Source of the DNA: Brachypodius melanocephalos
Lineage: Eukaryota; Chordata; Aves; Passeriformes; Pycnonotidae
Direction of reading: 5' to 3'
Assembly (NCBI GenBank): GCA_013398615.1
Contig: VZSR01000520.1
Location: 19,059,983 to 19,123,982, forward strand
Length of the DNA stretch: 64,000 bases
Each line of letters starts with the position of its first letter. The first letter of the stretch is position 1. The translations under genes were made by a program, and so were the position numbers. This document shows, in pieces, positions 50,456 through 62,100 of the stretch. The notes under the pieces were generated by a model. It had not been told where the DNA came from. It was given only the letters and a program-made list of their open reading frames with translations, and searched no databases.

Positions 50456-51288
50456 AATATGTATCAGGTGTATAGGTCTTCCGAGAATTTTCCATATACA
50501 GAAAAGATGAGGCAGTGAAGTGAATGAGCATCAGATGGAGTCTTGGGAAATGGGAGTCATTTGGCCTTGAGCATTCTAGTGAATCATCTGTGACATTAGC
50601 ACTAGTATATATTCTAAGCTTGATGATCCTTGTACTCCCATTTGTAAGTAGTACTGCAGAGATGTAGTTCAAAAGCATGTTAAACTTCCAGTGCTGTAAA
50701 TTAATTCTACATCTTCTGTTAAAAAGGTGCTTCAATTTGCAAGTCAAAATTCTATTTTTTGTACAAATAATTTTAAAATTATTTAAAACTGTGCAACTTC
50801 AAGGGAAGTTGGTTTTCTGGCACAAGGTATTAGAGAACAGGGTTGAGTGCTGAAGTAGCTGAAATACTCAAGACTGGCAGAGATGCTTGCTGTGGACTAA
50901 AAACAGCTCAGACGTGTGCTGACTACTCAGCTCACTGAGGAACTAGCACTTGCTTATTTGGATAAAAGCCCAGTAGAAGGAACAAACTTGATGTTACTAT
51001 TGAATCTTTCACCTTATGTTGCTGATGTCTCTAATGTTACTTCTGCTGACAGTAGCTGACACTCCTCTCCATGGATGTGATGTGCCAGAAGAGGGAACTG
51101 GGAAAGGGTGTTCACAGACTGGTCATCAGCTCCTATTTACAGCTGAACCCCGTCTGTGGAGACTGAGGCTTGACTGACAGCAGGTGCAATGACTGACAAT
51201 CAACAGCTCTGTGTGCCTCATACCGAGACACCACCACCAGCAGATCAAGCAGATCTCAATGTCCCTATAGGCTTTTGTAATGCCAATG
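50456..51288 (-). other. RYR3: RYR3 intron 1 segment with a GC-richer patch
   Basis: Position 50820-51260 is somewhat GC-richer than its surroundings, but I match it to no repeat family or exon. Confidence 0.5.
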
Positions 51289-51342
51289 CATATCCCAATC
51301 TTGAACTACTTTAGACATATCCCAATCTTGAACTACTTTAGA
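51289..51342 (+). repeat. 27-bp perfect tandem duplication
   Basis: The unit beginning CATATCCCAATCTTGAAC occurs twice with no mismatch (51289-51315 and 51316-51342). Identity suggests a recent slippage duplication. Confidence 0.95.
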
Positions 51343-52899
51343 CACACCCTGAGGTGTCACCTATTTGCCATTTGCACTTCAGAACATCACTGTAATTTTC
51401 AGAAAACATGTTTCCAAAAGTTACCCAAGCACATCAACTATTTAGGTGGAAATTATCCGCTGAAATTAGTACATTCTCTTAAAGTAACATCTGGTACACA
51501 ATTTTAGATCTTCCAGCACCAAAACCACTATATCCTACTAAGTTTTAGACAGAAGGAATGGTCTGGTGATGTTGTCATGACATTAAAGACAGAATATAAA
51601 TTTAAAGCTTCTATATTGAGAAAATAAACCAAAGTACTCATTGAGGCATACATTAATACCTCATGTTTTCTTTCTGCATCTTTTAAATTGTATTTATGTT
51701 ACCAACTTTTTTTTTTAATTGAGATGTTAATTTTACTGTCTATAGACATCTGTGCTTACTATATAGCTGCACTGTTATTATGTGTCATTTGGGAAAATGT
51801 GCATTTTTGTGTATGAAGTCAAGAGACATAGAACTTTTAGCTAGTGTCCTCTTATTGAATTCATTATCTTCAGAATAACTGTGTGCCAATTTCATTTTTC
51901 ATCTCCTCCATGCCTGCAACTCTGTGTTAATTTTTGGAATGTGTAGCTAATGCACCTGGCAGCATTTGGCTGTGTGGTCACAGCACTGCCATGGGAACTG
52001 AGAAGAGGCAATATTCACTGCTGGATTTCAATATGAATCATACCCAGCTAGTATGGCATGGGACTAGAGATCAGAAAACCCACTTACTGCATTCTATAAA
52101 AATGCATAACGTCACTAAAAATTTCACTATTTGTTCCTGAAGATATTAATTCCCATTTAGACACCAAAAATCAGAGCAGGAGAAGAAGACAAATCTCTAC
52201 AACAACCACCAGTGTGGCTAGGAGGAAATAGGCAAATATATGCTTGGTTATTAATTTAAGATTATTGCATGGTCACAAATTTTATTAAAAGGCTTTTCAC
52301 TCACTAACATTCTAAGGCAAGATTGAAGAGCTTTGCTTGACTGTAACAAATTTGGTGTTATTTCTGCAGAACTGCATCAACATCAAATACCCCCAGGGGA
52401 AAAAAAAAAACAACAACAACAACAACAAACAAACTAACAAGGAGTTAGATCTATCCTAGAAGTTAAATCAATCATGAATATGTTCAATCTCACAAGTATT
52501 TTCTAACTATACTTTGTATTTGTAACATTGTAGTATATGCACTGATTTGTTTTTGAAATAGCATTTTTAAGTTCATGCTGTAGAAAGAAGCAGTAGAAAA
52601 GCATGATGCTGAGTACATGTAGTATAATGTTGCTTTGATTTCAACTGATATAGACCGGTCTAACATGAAACAGGTTGTTAAAGTACAACTTGTTAGATAT
52701 ATCCCATTGATAAGATATGATGCAATATTATATGATATATATCCATACCTATATCTTAGATATGTGTACTATGATTATATATTGTTTTACAATGCCTCTC
52801 TGAACTTTACTGATCTATAGATCCATCCTAAATTAAACATAAGCAATGTCTCAAGGAAACCAACCAAACGGCTCAAAAACAATGTCAGTCCAAAGCGTC
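51343..52899 (-). other. RYR3: RYR3 intron 1 segment
   Basis: AT-rich with an A run and (CAA)n at 52400-52438. Nothing else recognised. Confidence 0.7.
52400..52438 (+). repeat. A run plus (CAA)n microsatellite
   Basis: Eleven A followed by about seven CAA units and CAAACAAAC. Confidence 0.9.
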
Positions 52900-52921
52900 A
52901 ATACACTTTCGAAAGTGTATT
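52900..52921. repeat. perfect 22-bp palindrome
   Basis: AATACACTTTC is followed immediately by its exact reverse complement, centred on TTCGAA. The right flank is C, so the palindrome stops at 22 bp. It may be a dimeric protein site or a chance structure. Confidence 0.95.
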
Positions 52922-55900
52922 CCTACCTCAAGTACCTTCAATTTGATAAAAAGAAATCTGCCTTCACTTCTGATTAATCATGAGTCAAGTCTTCATTGTT
53001 CACTGTTTTATCTGCAACAGCTCTACATGCCTTTTCCTCTTTCTGCTCCTCTTTACCTGATGTAGTCTTGCAATACATCATCGCCCAGAGAATGCATCCT
53101 ACCCAGATTATTTCCATTGGGTTTTTTATAAACTTCAAACAACTTTCATGAAATTAAAGATACCAAATTGCTGAAACACTTCCCTTTCCATCTAAACATG
53201 GTGCAAAGAACTATTTCATGTCAGGAGCCTGAAATACACATTTACACTTATTTCACTCCAAAAGAGAAATTATTACAAATTAATCGAAAGGCTGACATAG
53301 ATATCAGACAACTACCTCAATATGTTTGGAGGTTAAAAAAAAAAGACACACACAACAGTCTGAAGCAACAACTGTTGTCTTAATACTGTGGTAGACCATT
53401 TGCTTAAAATTTTGTCTAGAAAAGAAGTTGCAATTAATTGCACAAGATTTATTCTTTATTTTATAAAAAATAAACACAACATATCACAGCACATGATGCA
53501 CCAGAAATTTTGTCATATTCTAAATATGTCCTTAATATGATCCTAGTTTTAGCAGAGAAATAGTCCTAAGCAAAGTATGACCATGACTTGTTCTGCCTAT
53601 AGTGACAGACTGGGCAAAAATATTCATAAAGTTGAGAACATATTCAGGAAGTAAAAGTGGCAGTTGAATGAGTGAAAATACACTGAGCAACATTATTTAT
53701 AAAGAAGGACACTACAAGTTCTTTGAAACATAACTCAGGATAAATTTACAACATTAAGTATGATTTACATGGTAGAAAATTAAGGAAAAAAAAGAGCAAT
53801 TGTGAATAGTTGTCCTGGTGATAGCCTGAAGTTTAAGAAGCAAAAACCAAGTCTTTTTGAAAGAGTCTTTTTAAAGAGAGGAAGAAACATGGTGAAGTTT
53901 TTGTTTTGTTTGTTGCATAATTTTTGTTTTACTACTTAAAAGCCTTTTAAATATGGACTGTTACACAATAGTATCACTGCAGCAATATGATCCGAAGGGG
54001 GAGATTCAATGCACAGAGATAAATTGATAAACAGATACAGAAATACTTAACTCAAGAATAACTGAACTCCTAACACACACCACCTCTCAGAAGCAATTCA
54101 AGTTTTATACATTTATTCTTTGTTTTTACCCCTCTTTGGAAAGGAATTGACTGACTAATGAACTGCTGTGTCATGAATTGCAGCACATTTCAGTGACAAT
54201 AGACAAAATGTTCTAATTAATTTGAAAACAATTCAGTGGAATACACACAGCTGTTCAAAAAGCACACAAAATTTGTGCCAGCTCCCTTAAAAAGGGCATC
54301 AGGAAGATTCCACTGATTTGATCTCAAGGCATTTCTTATCCTTTCTGTATTTTTCTATAAATTCATGTACAACTCACTGCAATCAGTTTCCACATTTTCC
54401 CAGCTTTTAATTAAGCACTGCTAAAGACTTCTCCCCAGAAATATCTTCCATTATTGTTTGATATTTGGACATTTTTCCAATATATTTGTTTACAAGTATT
54501 TGTCTGGTGGGTATTTTATAGGAGATATCTGTACTTTACTGAATCAAACCACAGAGATCTGTGCTACAGAATATCAGCATGCAGTTAGTAGCATAACTAT
54601 TAGATATAAAGTTGAACAATTAAGGAAAAATTATTTTCATGTCTCCACTTCCTATGCTCTTTGTTATGTCACTAGAGATACACCAATTGATGAACACACG
54701 TTTGATGAAACAACATGTGTTAGAAGCATCTGAAAAACCCTCGTTTTATGCCACCTAATCCCTGATAGATGGAAATTATTTAGTACAACTCTTAAAATAT
54801 TGTTTACAAAGCATGATATAATAACTTTTTAAAATTTATATTAGGCAACAGTGTAAATGGTTGGGGTAAAAAAGGAAAATCTAATTCACACTATCCCTGA
54901 CAGTTCATATTGTAAAACTGAGATTACTTCCCATCTCATTTGTAATATCTGAACAGTAGAAGACCTCATTTTCAAGAAGTATAGATAGGAGTGTGTATAT
55001 ACAAATAAATATGTATATGAGCTGCTCAATTGTCTTGATTCTGAGCAGCAACTCAATACACAAATGATCCTAAAAATATCTGTAAACTCCTTGTGTAAAC
55101 TTACATACATGTAAATTGATCTTGAAAAAAAATCCAAATATTCTTTTCTCTGTCTTTGTAACAACAGTATTTTGCTATTTAAGTGTAACAGATAACTACA
55201 GCCAGTCTGTGGATGAAAACCATGTCCCATTCCTATGTGTAAATTTTTAGATAGTGATTGGAGAGGTTTATCAGAACACTTAAAGTTAAGCCTTTGAGAG
55301 AAGCTGTTAATAGAGCAAAAGTTAAAGAAGAATCAGTTGGCAAGGCCTTTGTCACTCACAGAAATGAAGCACTAGTAACCAGCTGGGGAAAGAATCACAC
55401 AGACACAGACTCATGCACAAAGGCATATGTACACTTATGCCCGGACACACCAGCACAAACAATATTTACATTTACAGAAAATGAAGCAGAAATTTTGTTG
55501 ACTAATGAATCATCTCAAAAAAAAAAAAAAAAAAAAAAAAGGTATTTCTATATAAGGAGAAATTCTTTCCATTAATAGCATGAATTTCAGGAAAAAAGGC
55601 AAAGCAATAGACCTATTAACTAGTGTTGCCACCATATAATCTGGATTCTAAGATGGAAAATTACTTTGATATGTTTCATTACATTTAAAGTGCTTTGGGC
55701 AGGGGTGAGACTTCCCCTCCATCCCCTCAACCATGTTCTTTGTGACTGTTAGCAAGTTACTATTTAGGTATTTCTAATAGAAGAAGGCAAAAGCTCTTTG
55801 CTCCAAGACAGGGAGCACCTCATATTTGACTGATTCAGCAGCAGTGGGAACTTGTGAATAATTTCCAGAGAGGAGAGGACTTATGCAATTTATCATTGCA

Positions 55901-58900
55901 GTAAACTCCCAGTAGCTAGGAAAGGCTCAAATGAGAATGCTTCACACTCACCCATTCACATTAAGAACAACAAGGTTCTTTCTATATCCCTCAGTATGTT
56001 TTCTCAAAACAGCAAAGGTTACCAAATGTATTTTCACCTAACACTGCATAATGTCAACTACATTGATTTCTCATATATTCACACATCAGGAGGGGGTAAC
56101 AAACAAACAATATGGGAAAATCATCTCAACAAATGAGAAACTAAAACACAGCAGTATTGCATTTTACACACATGCAACAAGTGATTTGCTTCTCCCTTCC
56201 ATACATGACACACTGAATATCCAGAGTCAAAACCAGAGGGAAGCCACCAACCAGAAAAACAGATAAACAATTCCAAGTATTATTACAAGAAAGAAGACAC
56301 AAGATTTCATAACAAAGATACGACAACAGAGTAGCAGTGTAAGAAAAAAAAATGTGTGCTTATATATTTATTTATGTTCATACTGAACTTACAAGTCAGG
56401 GAAAAATTCAGGACAGAAATTACACTGTAAAAATAACACCTAAATGCTGTCATTTCATGTAAAGGCTTTACACAAGCATTGGGACATATTTGAAATGAGT
56501 ACTGAAGACATACTAGTACTTGAACAATGATAATGTTGTTATCCTCTCTGGAATTTGTTCTTTAGGTGTTTCTCATTTCCATTGCTGCCAAACTAATCAA
56601 ATATAAGGAATATTTTGGAACAGAAAGTGACAGCATAAAGCTTTCCATCAAATCCTATAAATGTGCCCACAAGTTCCTGCGTTATAGAAACAAATACAGA
56701 TCTCCTCATCATGTATTAACAAGCTTCTTGACCTTTTATATGAGGAGAGAACATAAAAGTGAGGCAAAAAACTAAATAACGACTTAGATCTGGAAGACAA
56801 AAAAAAATCATAACCAACAAAAAATTGAGGACAAAAGGACATTTGTCTTTAAGATAACAAACTATAATTTAAGCAGATTTTTAAGAGTTGATTCTCTTGC
56901 TCTTTCAAAAATGCTGTATGATATCTTTGAATCAAAAGACATCTAATGTTATTTTATACCTAAACAAGAAAGAGCTATCCCCAGGACCCTAAAATATCTT
57001 ATTCTTTCTAAAGACTCAAAAATAAAAATATGGATATCAATATTTACAAAGGAAAATTCAGCTGCATAAGCCTTGGAATCATTCAGTAGCAACCCAAATT
57101 CCCAAAAAACATTTTGATTTGGAGAAGATCCTAATTGATTAACAATTTCACTGGAAGAGTTCTTAAGGACTACTGTACTTTATGTTTGTAAGCACAAACA
57201 CTGTTTAGGCAGCAATAAAAGCTGTAAGAAATTAGTACTGAAGGTGTATCTCACTGTAGCACGCAGTATCTGATGTGTCCTTTCTCAGTATATTAACAAC
57301 AATTCATCCCTTCCCCATGAAGGTGAAGGAAGTTTTATAACAGAGGAGACAGCAGTAGCTGATATGATTGTTTAGAGCAAGAAGTAGCTAGAACTTCCCA
57401 GACAGAAATCTACTCCATTCTCTCCCCTGTAGGAGATTTCCTTGCACTACTTCTGCATAGTCTCCCTTTTGCTGTTTCCATTTTTGGCCCACACCTCTAT
57501 TTGACACTTTATTTTAGCCATTGGAAAGAAGTGCAATAGAGTTACTCTAGCATGAGAATGTATCACAGCAGCAGAAATTGCCATCTCATATAGCACAAAC
57601 AGGCCACCTATGAAAGGGCGAAACTTCTCACTCCATCACTGAGGATGGCTGTTCAGTCAAGGCAATATCCTAGAAAGTGAAAGGATGAAGGATACACATT
57701 TATCCAGTTGCAGGTTAAAGGCTGGAGTAATCTGCTAAAATACGTACCCTTAAAAAGTGTAGTGGAAGAGAGGAATGTTGGAAAAGATTTTTCACTGTCC
57801 TTATCCATCCCCCCACCATGAAATTCTCTGAGGCTTAGAAGTGCTAATAACACTTCATCACACCTAAACAACTTACAGCAGCAGCCATCACCTCATTCCA
57901 ACCTTTATTTCCCATAAATAACTTATCCAAGCCTCTCAAAAATCAATCTTGTAATTTCTTGCTTTGGGAACTTAGCATGTTTTATTTTTGTGATCTATCC
58001 TTTTAAAGCTGAATCAACTCTAGAGGAGCCTGTTTCCTGTATCACGTTATTTGTGATAAATGCAAAGTAAAGATAGCATGGAAAGAGGAGGGAACACACA
58101 TATTTAAAAGCAGTTTTTCCATGCTAGTTACACAACAACACACTCTTAGTCATGCAGGGTAAAAATAAGGAGACACAAGATGAGACATGAAAAGGATGTT
58201 ACCCTCTTCCCAAAAATTAATGAATGTACACTACTTGCTTAAAACTCCAAATTAGTTGTCATACTAGATTTGTGTAAAGCTTTAGGAAAGAATGGTGTGA
58301 GGGCTCTTTATAGAAAATTACACCAAGTGGAGGATATTTCACTAATTAACACCCCTTCCCGAAGAAATGCTTATGTCCTTTAAAGATAAGCTTCTTTTAA
58401 GTAGAGAAAAGACCAAAACATTTGCAGAGCCCTGACTTCAACATCTGTTGGTATTCTCTACACACAAGTGTGCTCCTGTGTGCATGTTTATCAGAAGAGG
58501 TCATCAGGGGCTTGCTTGGTTTATTCATCATTTTAAGGCACTCCTATTTGCAAAGCTTCTGTTAATGTCAGTGAAATCTAACCCAGACAGAAGTTTCAGA
58601 GGTCACATATTTGGCATGCTACATTTAGAAACCCAAGTACAAAGTTGACGAGGACGCTTCAAACACAGGGGATTACAGCGGAAATAGGTCTCCTTATACC
58701 AAACTGGCTATTGAGCAGATTCAGGGAAGAACACACCGAGACTGCATGATGCTATTAAAGCTCTTATTCTTGCTTTATTTTATCCACTGACTAAATCAAT
58801 TCTGCCATTTGGCAAAGCCTAGCACAGAAATAACACTTTATTTTTAATACAACAGAAAAGAAATAGACACGAGGCACAAAATCATGTACTACATGACCTA

Positions 58901-58918
58901 TAAAAAGCAGATACTTAC
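52922..58918 (-). other. RYR3: RYR3 intron 1, 5' segment next to exon 1
   Basis: About 6 kb of AT-rich DNA with a 24-base A run at 55517-55540. No transposon was recognised, a contrast with the repeat-rich middle of the intron. This part could hold intronic enhancers, but no specific site stands out. Frames up to 114 codons are chance. Confidence 0.65.
55517..55540 (+). repeat. A24 homopolymer
   Basis: Twenty-four consecutive A with no obvious retrocopy upstream. Confidence 0.95.
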
Positions 58919-58969
58919 AGTTCGTAGGAACTGTATTTCATCTTCCCCTCCTTCACCCCCTTCAGCCAT
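58919..58969 (-). CDS. RYR3: RYR3 coding exon 1 (start codon, residues 1-17)
   Basis: The exon encodes MAEGGEGGEDEIQFLRT, the conserved acidic and glycine-rich RyR N-terminus in its RyR3 form (RyR2 lacks one glycine and has D at position 3). The ATG at 58969 has a strong context, with G at -3 and G at +4. An in-frame TAG lies 26 codons upstream at 59047-59045, with no other in-frame ATG between, so this start is well supported. The exon ends after the complete Thr17 codon (phase 0) with donor GTAAGT at 58918-58913. The first exon is followed by an unusually long intron of 44.5 kb. Confidence 0.95.
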
Positions 58970-59230
58970 GGCTCTTGAGGAGTCAGCTCTGCTGAGGCTG
59001 ATCGCCTCCACCGTCAGCTCACTGCGCTCTGTACTGCTCCTCTCCTATCAGTATTAGCATATAGCTAATCCACAGCCATATAGGGAGCTCAGCTAACTCC
59101 ACTGCACTGCAGACTGTCAGTCAACCCCCTCACTGCCAGAGCCAACTGCGCTGCTTTTCCAGCTCATAGCAAGCAATCCTCTCCCTTTTCTCTCTACCCT
59201 GGAGGCAAAACCCCCTACAGTTAAGGCATT
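58970..59230 (-). promoter_or_regulatory. RYR3: RYR3 5' UTR and putative proximal promoter
   Basis: This is the DNA just upstream of the RYR3 ATG. It is moderately GC-rich but has only a handful of CpGs, so it does not look like a CpG-island promoter. On the minus strand there are two TATA-like elements, CTATATGG near 59083 and CTATATGC near 59066. The second runs into an octamer-like ATGCTAAT. The first also lies in a CArG-like CCCTATATGG with one mismatch to the SRF consensus. If the proximal TATA is used, transcription would start roughly around 59040-59035, giving a 5' UTR of about 70 nt. None of this is proven by sequence alone, and an upstream non-coding exon cannot be excluded. Confidence 0.4.
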
Positions 59231-60943
59231 GCTGGAAGCATTGTATGCATCACTAGGTGTTGATTTTTTTCCCTCCAGATACTGTCTGGGCAGAGCAACA
59301 ATAATGGTGAAGTGTTAATAAAAGCAGAGCTTGAGCTTCCATTTTCACAGATCAGGATAGCCAATTTTGAACTGAAATGTATCAAATTCAGCAATTCTGA
59401 ACCTACTGATTATGCAGCAGAAGGATGTAATCCTGATGATCACAGGACAAGCTGATTTTGACAGCAGGTATTTTCAGCTTGGCTACAATAATTTCCATTT
59501 CTCATTTCTCTGCATAAGCAGCTGCAAATTTGATTTCCAAGATGACTTCGTGATCTGAGCCAATTACGTGTAATTATTTGTGCTGTCCCTTTACATGGTA
59601 TTTATACCTATATCCTAAGGACTTCAAGGGCTTTATCTGTACCTTTTTCAGAACTACACCTGAATATTTATAGATGATAAATAGTACATATTTACTTCAT
59701 AATCCATAAAACACAGTTATGTTAAAATAAAACTTAAAATAACTTTAAATTCTTGTTCAATTATGAAGAAATTTGTTATTAATGATAATTACTATTTATT
59801 GCTTCAATATGAGCATTTAATGAAGGGAAAATATAGAACAACACTAGAACAAAAATTAATTAAGTGAAGGGAGTAAAACAAAAAGGACACAAGGAAACAG
59901 AATAAAGCACTGAGGAGGCTCTAACCAGCCATTCACTGTGTGATCTTGAATCTTGTGCTGATTGCAATGACAGCTTACACCTACATTCAACCCCTGAGAA
60001 GAATTACCCAAACTTTGTCCAGTCCCTATTTAACTCGATACATTCCCTCACAGACTACCATATACATACATTCTTTTTCTCAATAGGAACATATTTATGG
60101 TTTACAAAGGAAAACATAGGTACAATAAGGGAACAATATCTTTCCTGGGGTCACAAGGACGAGTGTAGCGCACCCTGAAAACTGAAACTAAATACTCTGT
60201 GCCCTCAAGCTAATAATTTATGGACAACTGTCCTCTGGATGTGGAACCCAATGCACACTGCTCTTCTGACCCCCAAAATTAACAGTATTCTGATTTTGCA
60301 CGAATTAAAATAAGCATAGTCACAAGCCAGAAAATAAGATGTCCAAGATTTTATCTCCTTGATGGGCACAACTCTTTGAAAAATGTTTTATTTCACTCTG
60401 TCTTATTACCCTGAGAAAATTCATCCAAAAAATATTGCCATTCATATTACTCAGCAACTGGCAATTTCAGGTCAAAAGCAGCTCAGAAGCCTTTAGTTGA
60501 TATAGTCATGCAGACTCTCCCTACCAGTCCATCCACTCCCTTTCCCCCACCCCACAGTTTTTGTTGGTTGCTGTGAGGAAGAAAAAGAGCTTTGTGCAAG
60601 GCAAAGACAATGTGGCAGAAAAATGTTTCTCTGAAGTGCCAGAAAACTGATATGGTTGGCATTTGAACACCCATTTTTGTGTCTGGGCCTTTTTTGTGGT
60701 GCTTATTTTAACTTCAGCCAGGTATGGAGCACTGTTTTATCTCATTCCTCATCAATAAAAAGAACATACCATAACAGATTTTCCTTGTGGAATACTGTTA
60801 TTCAAAAAAAAAGTCTGAGAAGTGAGGAAAATTTGCCCAAAGACGAAGTGTGTCAGTCAGTGATTTTACTAAAAAGAGTAGGCAGTAAGGTCTACTATGA
60901 AATATGCTTATCCACACATTTATATTATTTTCTATTTCACATT
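59231..60943. other. upstream flank of RYR3, no recognised element
   Basis: Intergenic or distal promoter DNA. No exon, CpG island or transposon recognised. Frames at 60483-60674 and 60656-60976 are unremarkable. Confidence 0.65.
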
Positions 60944-61044
60944 CTAGTGGAAGGTTGCCTTGACCAGAGTAGGTGAAGGGGGATGTTGAAACCAGACGGT
61001 TTTAAGGACCCTTCCTACCTAAACCATTCTATGATTCCATTATA
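60944..61044 (+). mobile_element. CR1 LINE 3'-terminal fragment
   Basis: TTCTAGTGGAAGGTTGCCTT, then TTTTAAGGACCCTTCC, then AAACCATTCTATGATTCC: the last ~100 bp of CR1 with its ATTCTATG tail, plus orientation. Confidence 0.92.
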
Positions 61045-61448
61045 TCCACAATGGATTTGATACAGATATTGCATGGCAAAACCTACACATGTAAGGACAG
61101 TTTTCTGTAACATCTTAAATGAAAAAACATATTACTTTACTTTGAAATATTGTAAGCAAGAAATAGCCAAAAACCTGAGAAAATAAGCACAAGTGCTGAA
61201 TTTCCATCACAAATAGAAATCAATGTCATTTAGTATATGTGCTGGCCAAATTTTATTTCAGTTATGCAATAATATTTCCAGATAGTAAGTTCTGAACATG
61301 CAAAGCTGAGATTAATCCCCCTGAATGAAATGAAATGGAGGAAAAACTTTTCAAGTGCTTTCCTCACATGTTGGAGTATTCCATTAAAATGCTTCCTATG
61401 GAATGGAGAAATTTTGGAGTAAAATTATATATTTATAGCAGTTAATAC

Positions 61449-61547
61449 AGATAGATAGATAAATATAGATAGATATAGATATAGATTTGATATAGATATA
61501 GATATAGATATATAGAGATAGATATAGTTATAGATGATATAGATATC
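61449..61547 (+). repeat. (GATA)n / (GATATA)n interrupted microsatellite
   Basis: About 100 bases of AGAT, AGATAT and GATATAGATA units with scattered interruptions. Confidence 0.92.
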
Positions 61548-62060
61548 TTTGCAACCCCTAATAAGGCAAATAGAGAAGTTACTAATTTTTTTTTCCTTTA
61601 AGCAGACATCAACATGCTAGGATATTTCTTTGAATTTCTTTAAACAACAGACAAAGCATATGAAAAAAGGAATATTGGGACTACCTTGAGCACTATAACA
61701 GAGATCAGGTAAAATTCTAATTCATGTCAAACCAGTAGGTTTGGGGTTTTGTTTGTAAATTCCTATATTGTTTGATACTCATCTTTACAAAGTATCCTGT
61801 GCATTGTTTTGGGAAACAATATCCTGCCATAATAAGCAAAATATTTTTGTTAGATTTCCTCTTTTTAAAATTGTCAGCTGTAATACAAAACCATTGCATA
61901 GCATTTCTGCTCCCTAGGTTTTTTTTCTGCAATACGTTTAAGGAGAAAATTATTCACCTACTACAGCATAACGAGATCCACATCTCCTCAAGACATGTTT
62001 TCTATCTACGACTTCCCCATGGATACCAGAATGAGATCTGGTTGTGATGATCGCACACAG

Positions 62061-62068
62061 TATATATA

Positions 62069-62099
<31 letters not shown>

Positions 62100-62100
62100 G
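62061..62100 (+). repeat. compound (TA)n(TG)n(TA)n microsatellite
   Basis: TA units flank a central run of TG units. The order TA-TG-TA is symmetrical and can adopt cruciform or Z-form DNA. Confidence 0.95.

Larger units (their letters stand above)
1..59047 (-). other. RYR3: RYR3 locus, 5' part (exons 1-8, introns 1-7 and part of intron 8)
   Basis: This is the 5' part of a ryanodine receptor gene read on the minus strand. RyR3 is a homotetrameric calcium-release channel of the sarcoplasmic/endoplasmic reticulum. Family proteins are about 4,900-5,000 residues, so only about the first 5% is here. The eight coding exons total 740 nt, keep one frame and encode residues 1-246 plus two bases of codon 247. 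Introns 1 to 7 measure 44484, 1746, 2153, 904, 2434, 361 and 2853 bp. The visible protein is the N-terminal trefoil A (Ins145_P3_rec-type) and the start of trefoil B (MIR-type), the region that forms the cytoplasmic gating ring. Assignment to RYR3 over its paralogues rests on residues specific to RyR3 in exons 1-3. The right end given here is the in-frame upstream stop, because the transcription start is not fixed. Confidence 0.96.

Noticed and set aside
55258..55575. 105-codon plus-strand frame
   Set aside because: Ends in a lysine run from the A24 homopolymer and shows no known family.
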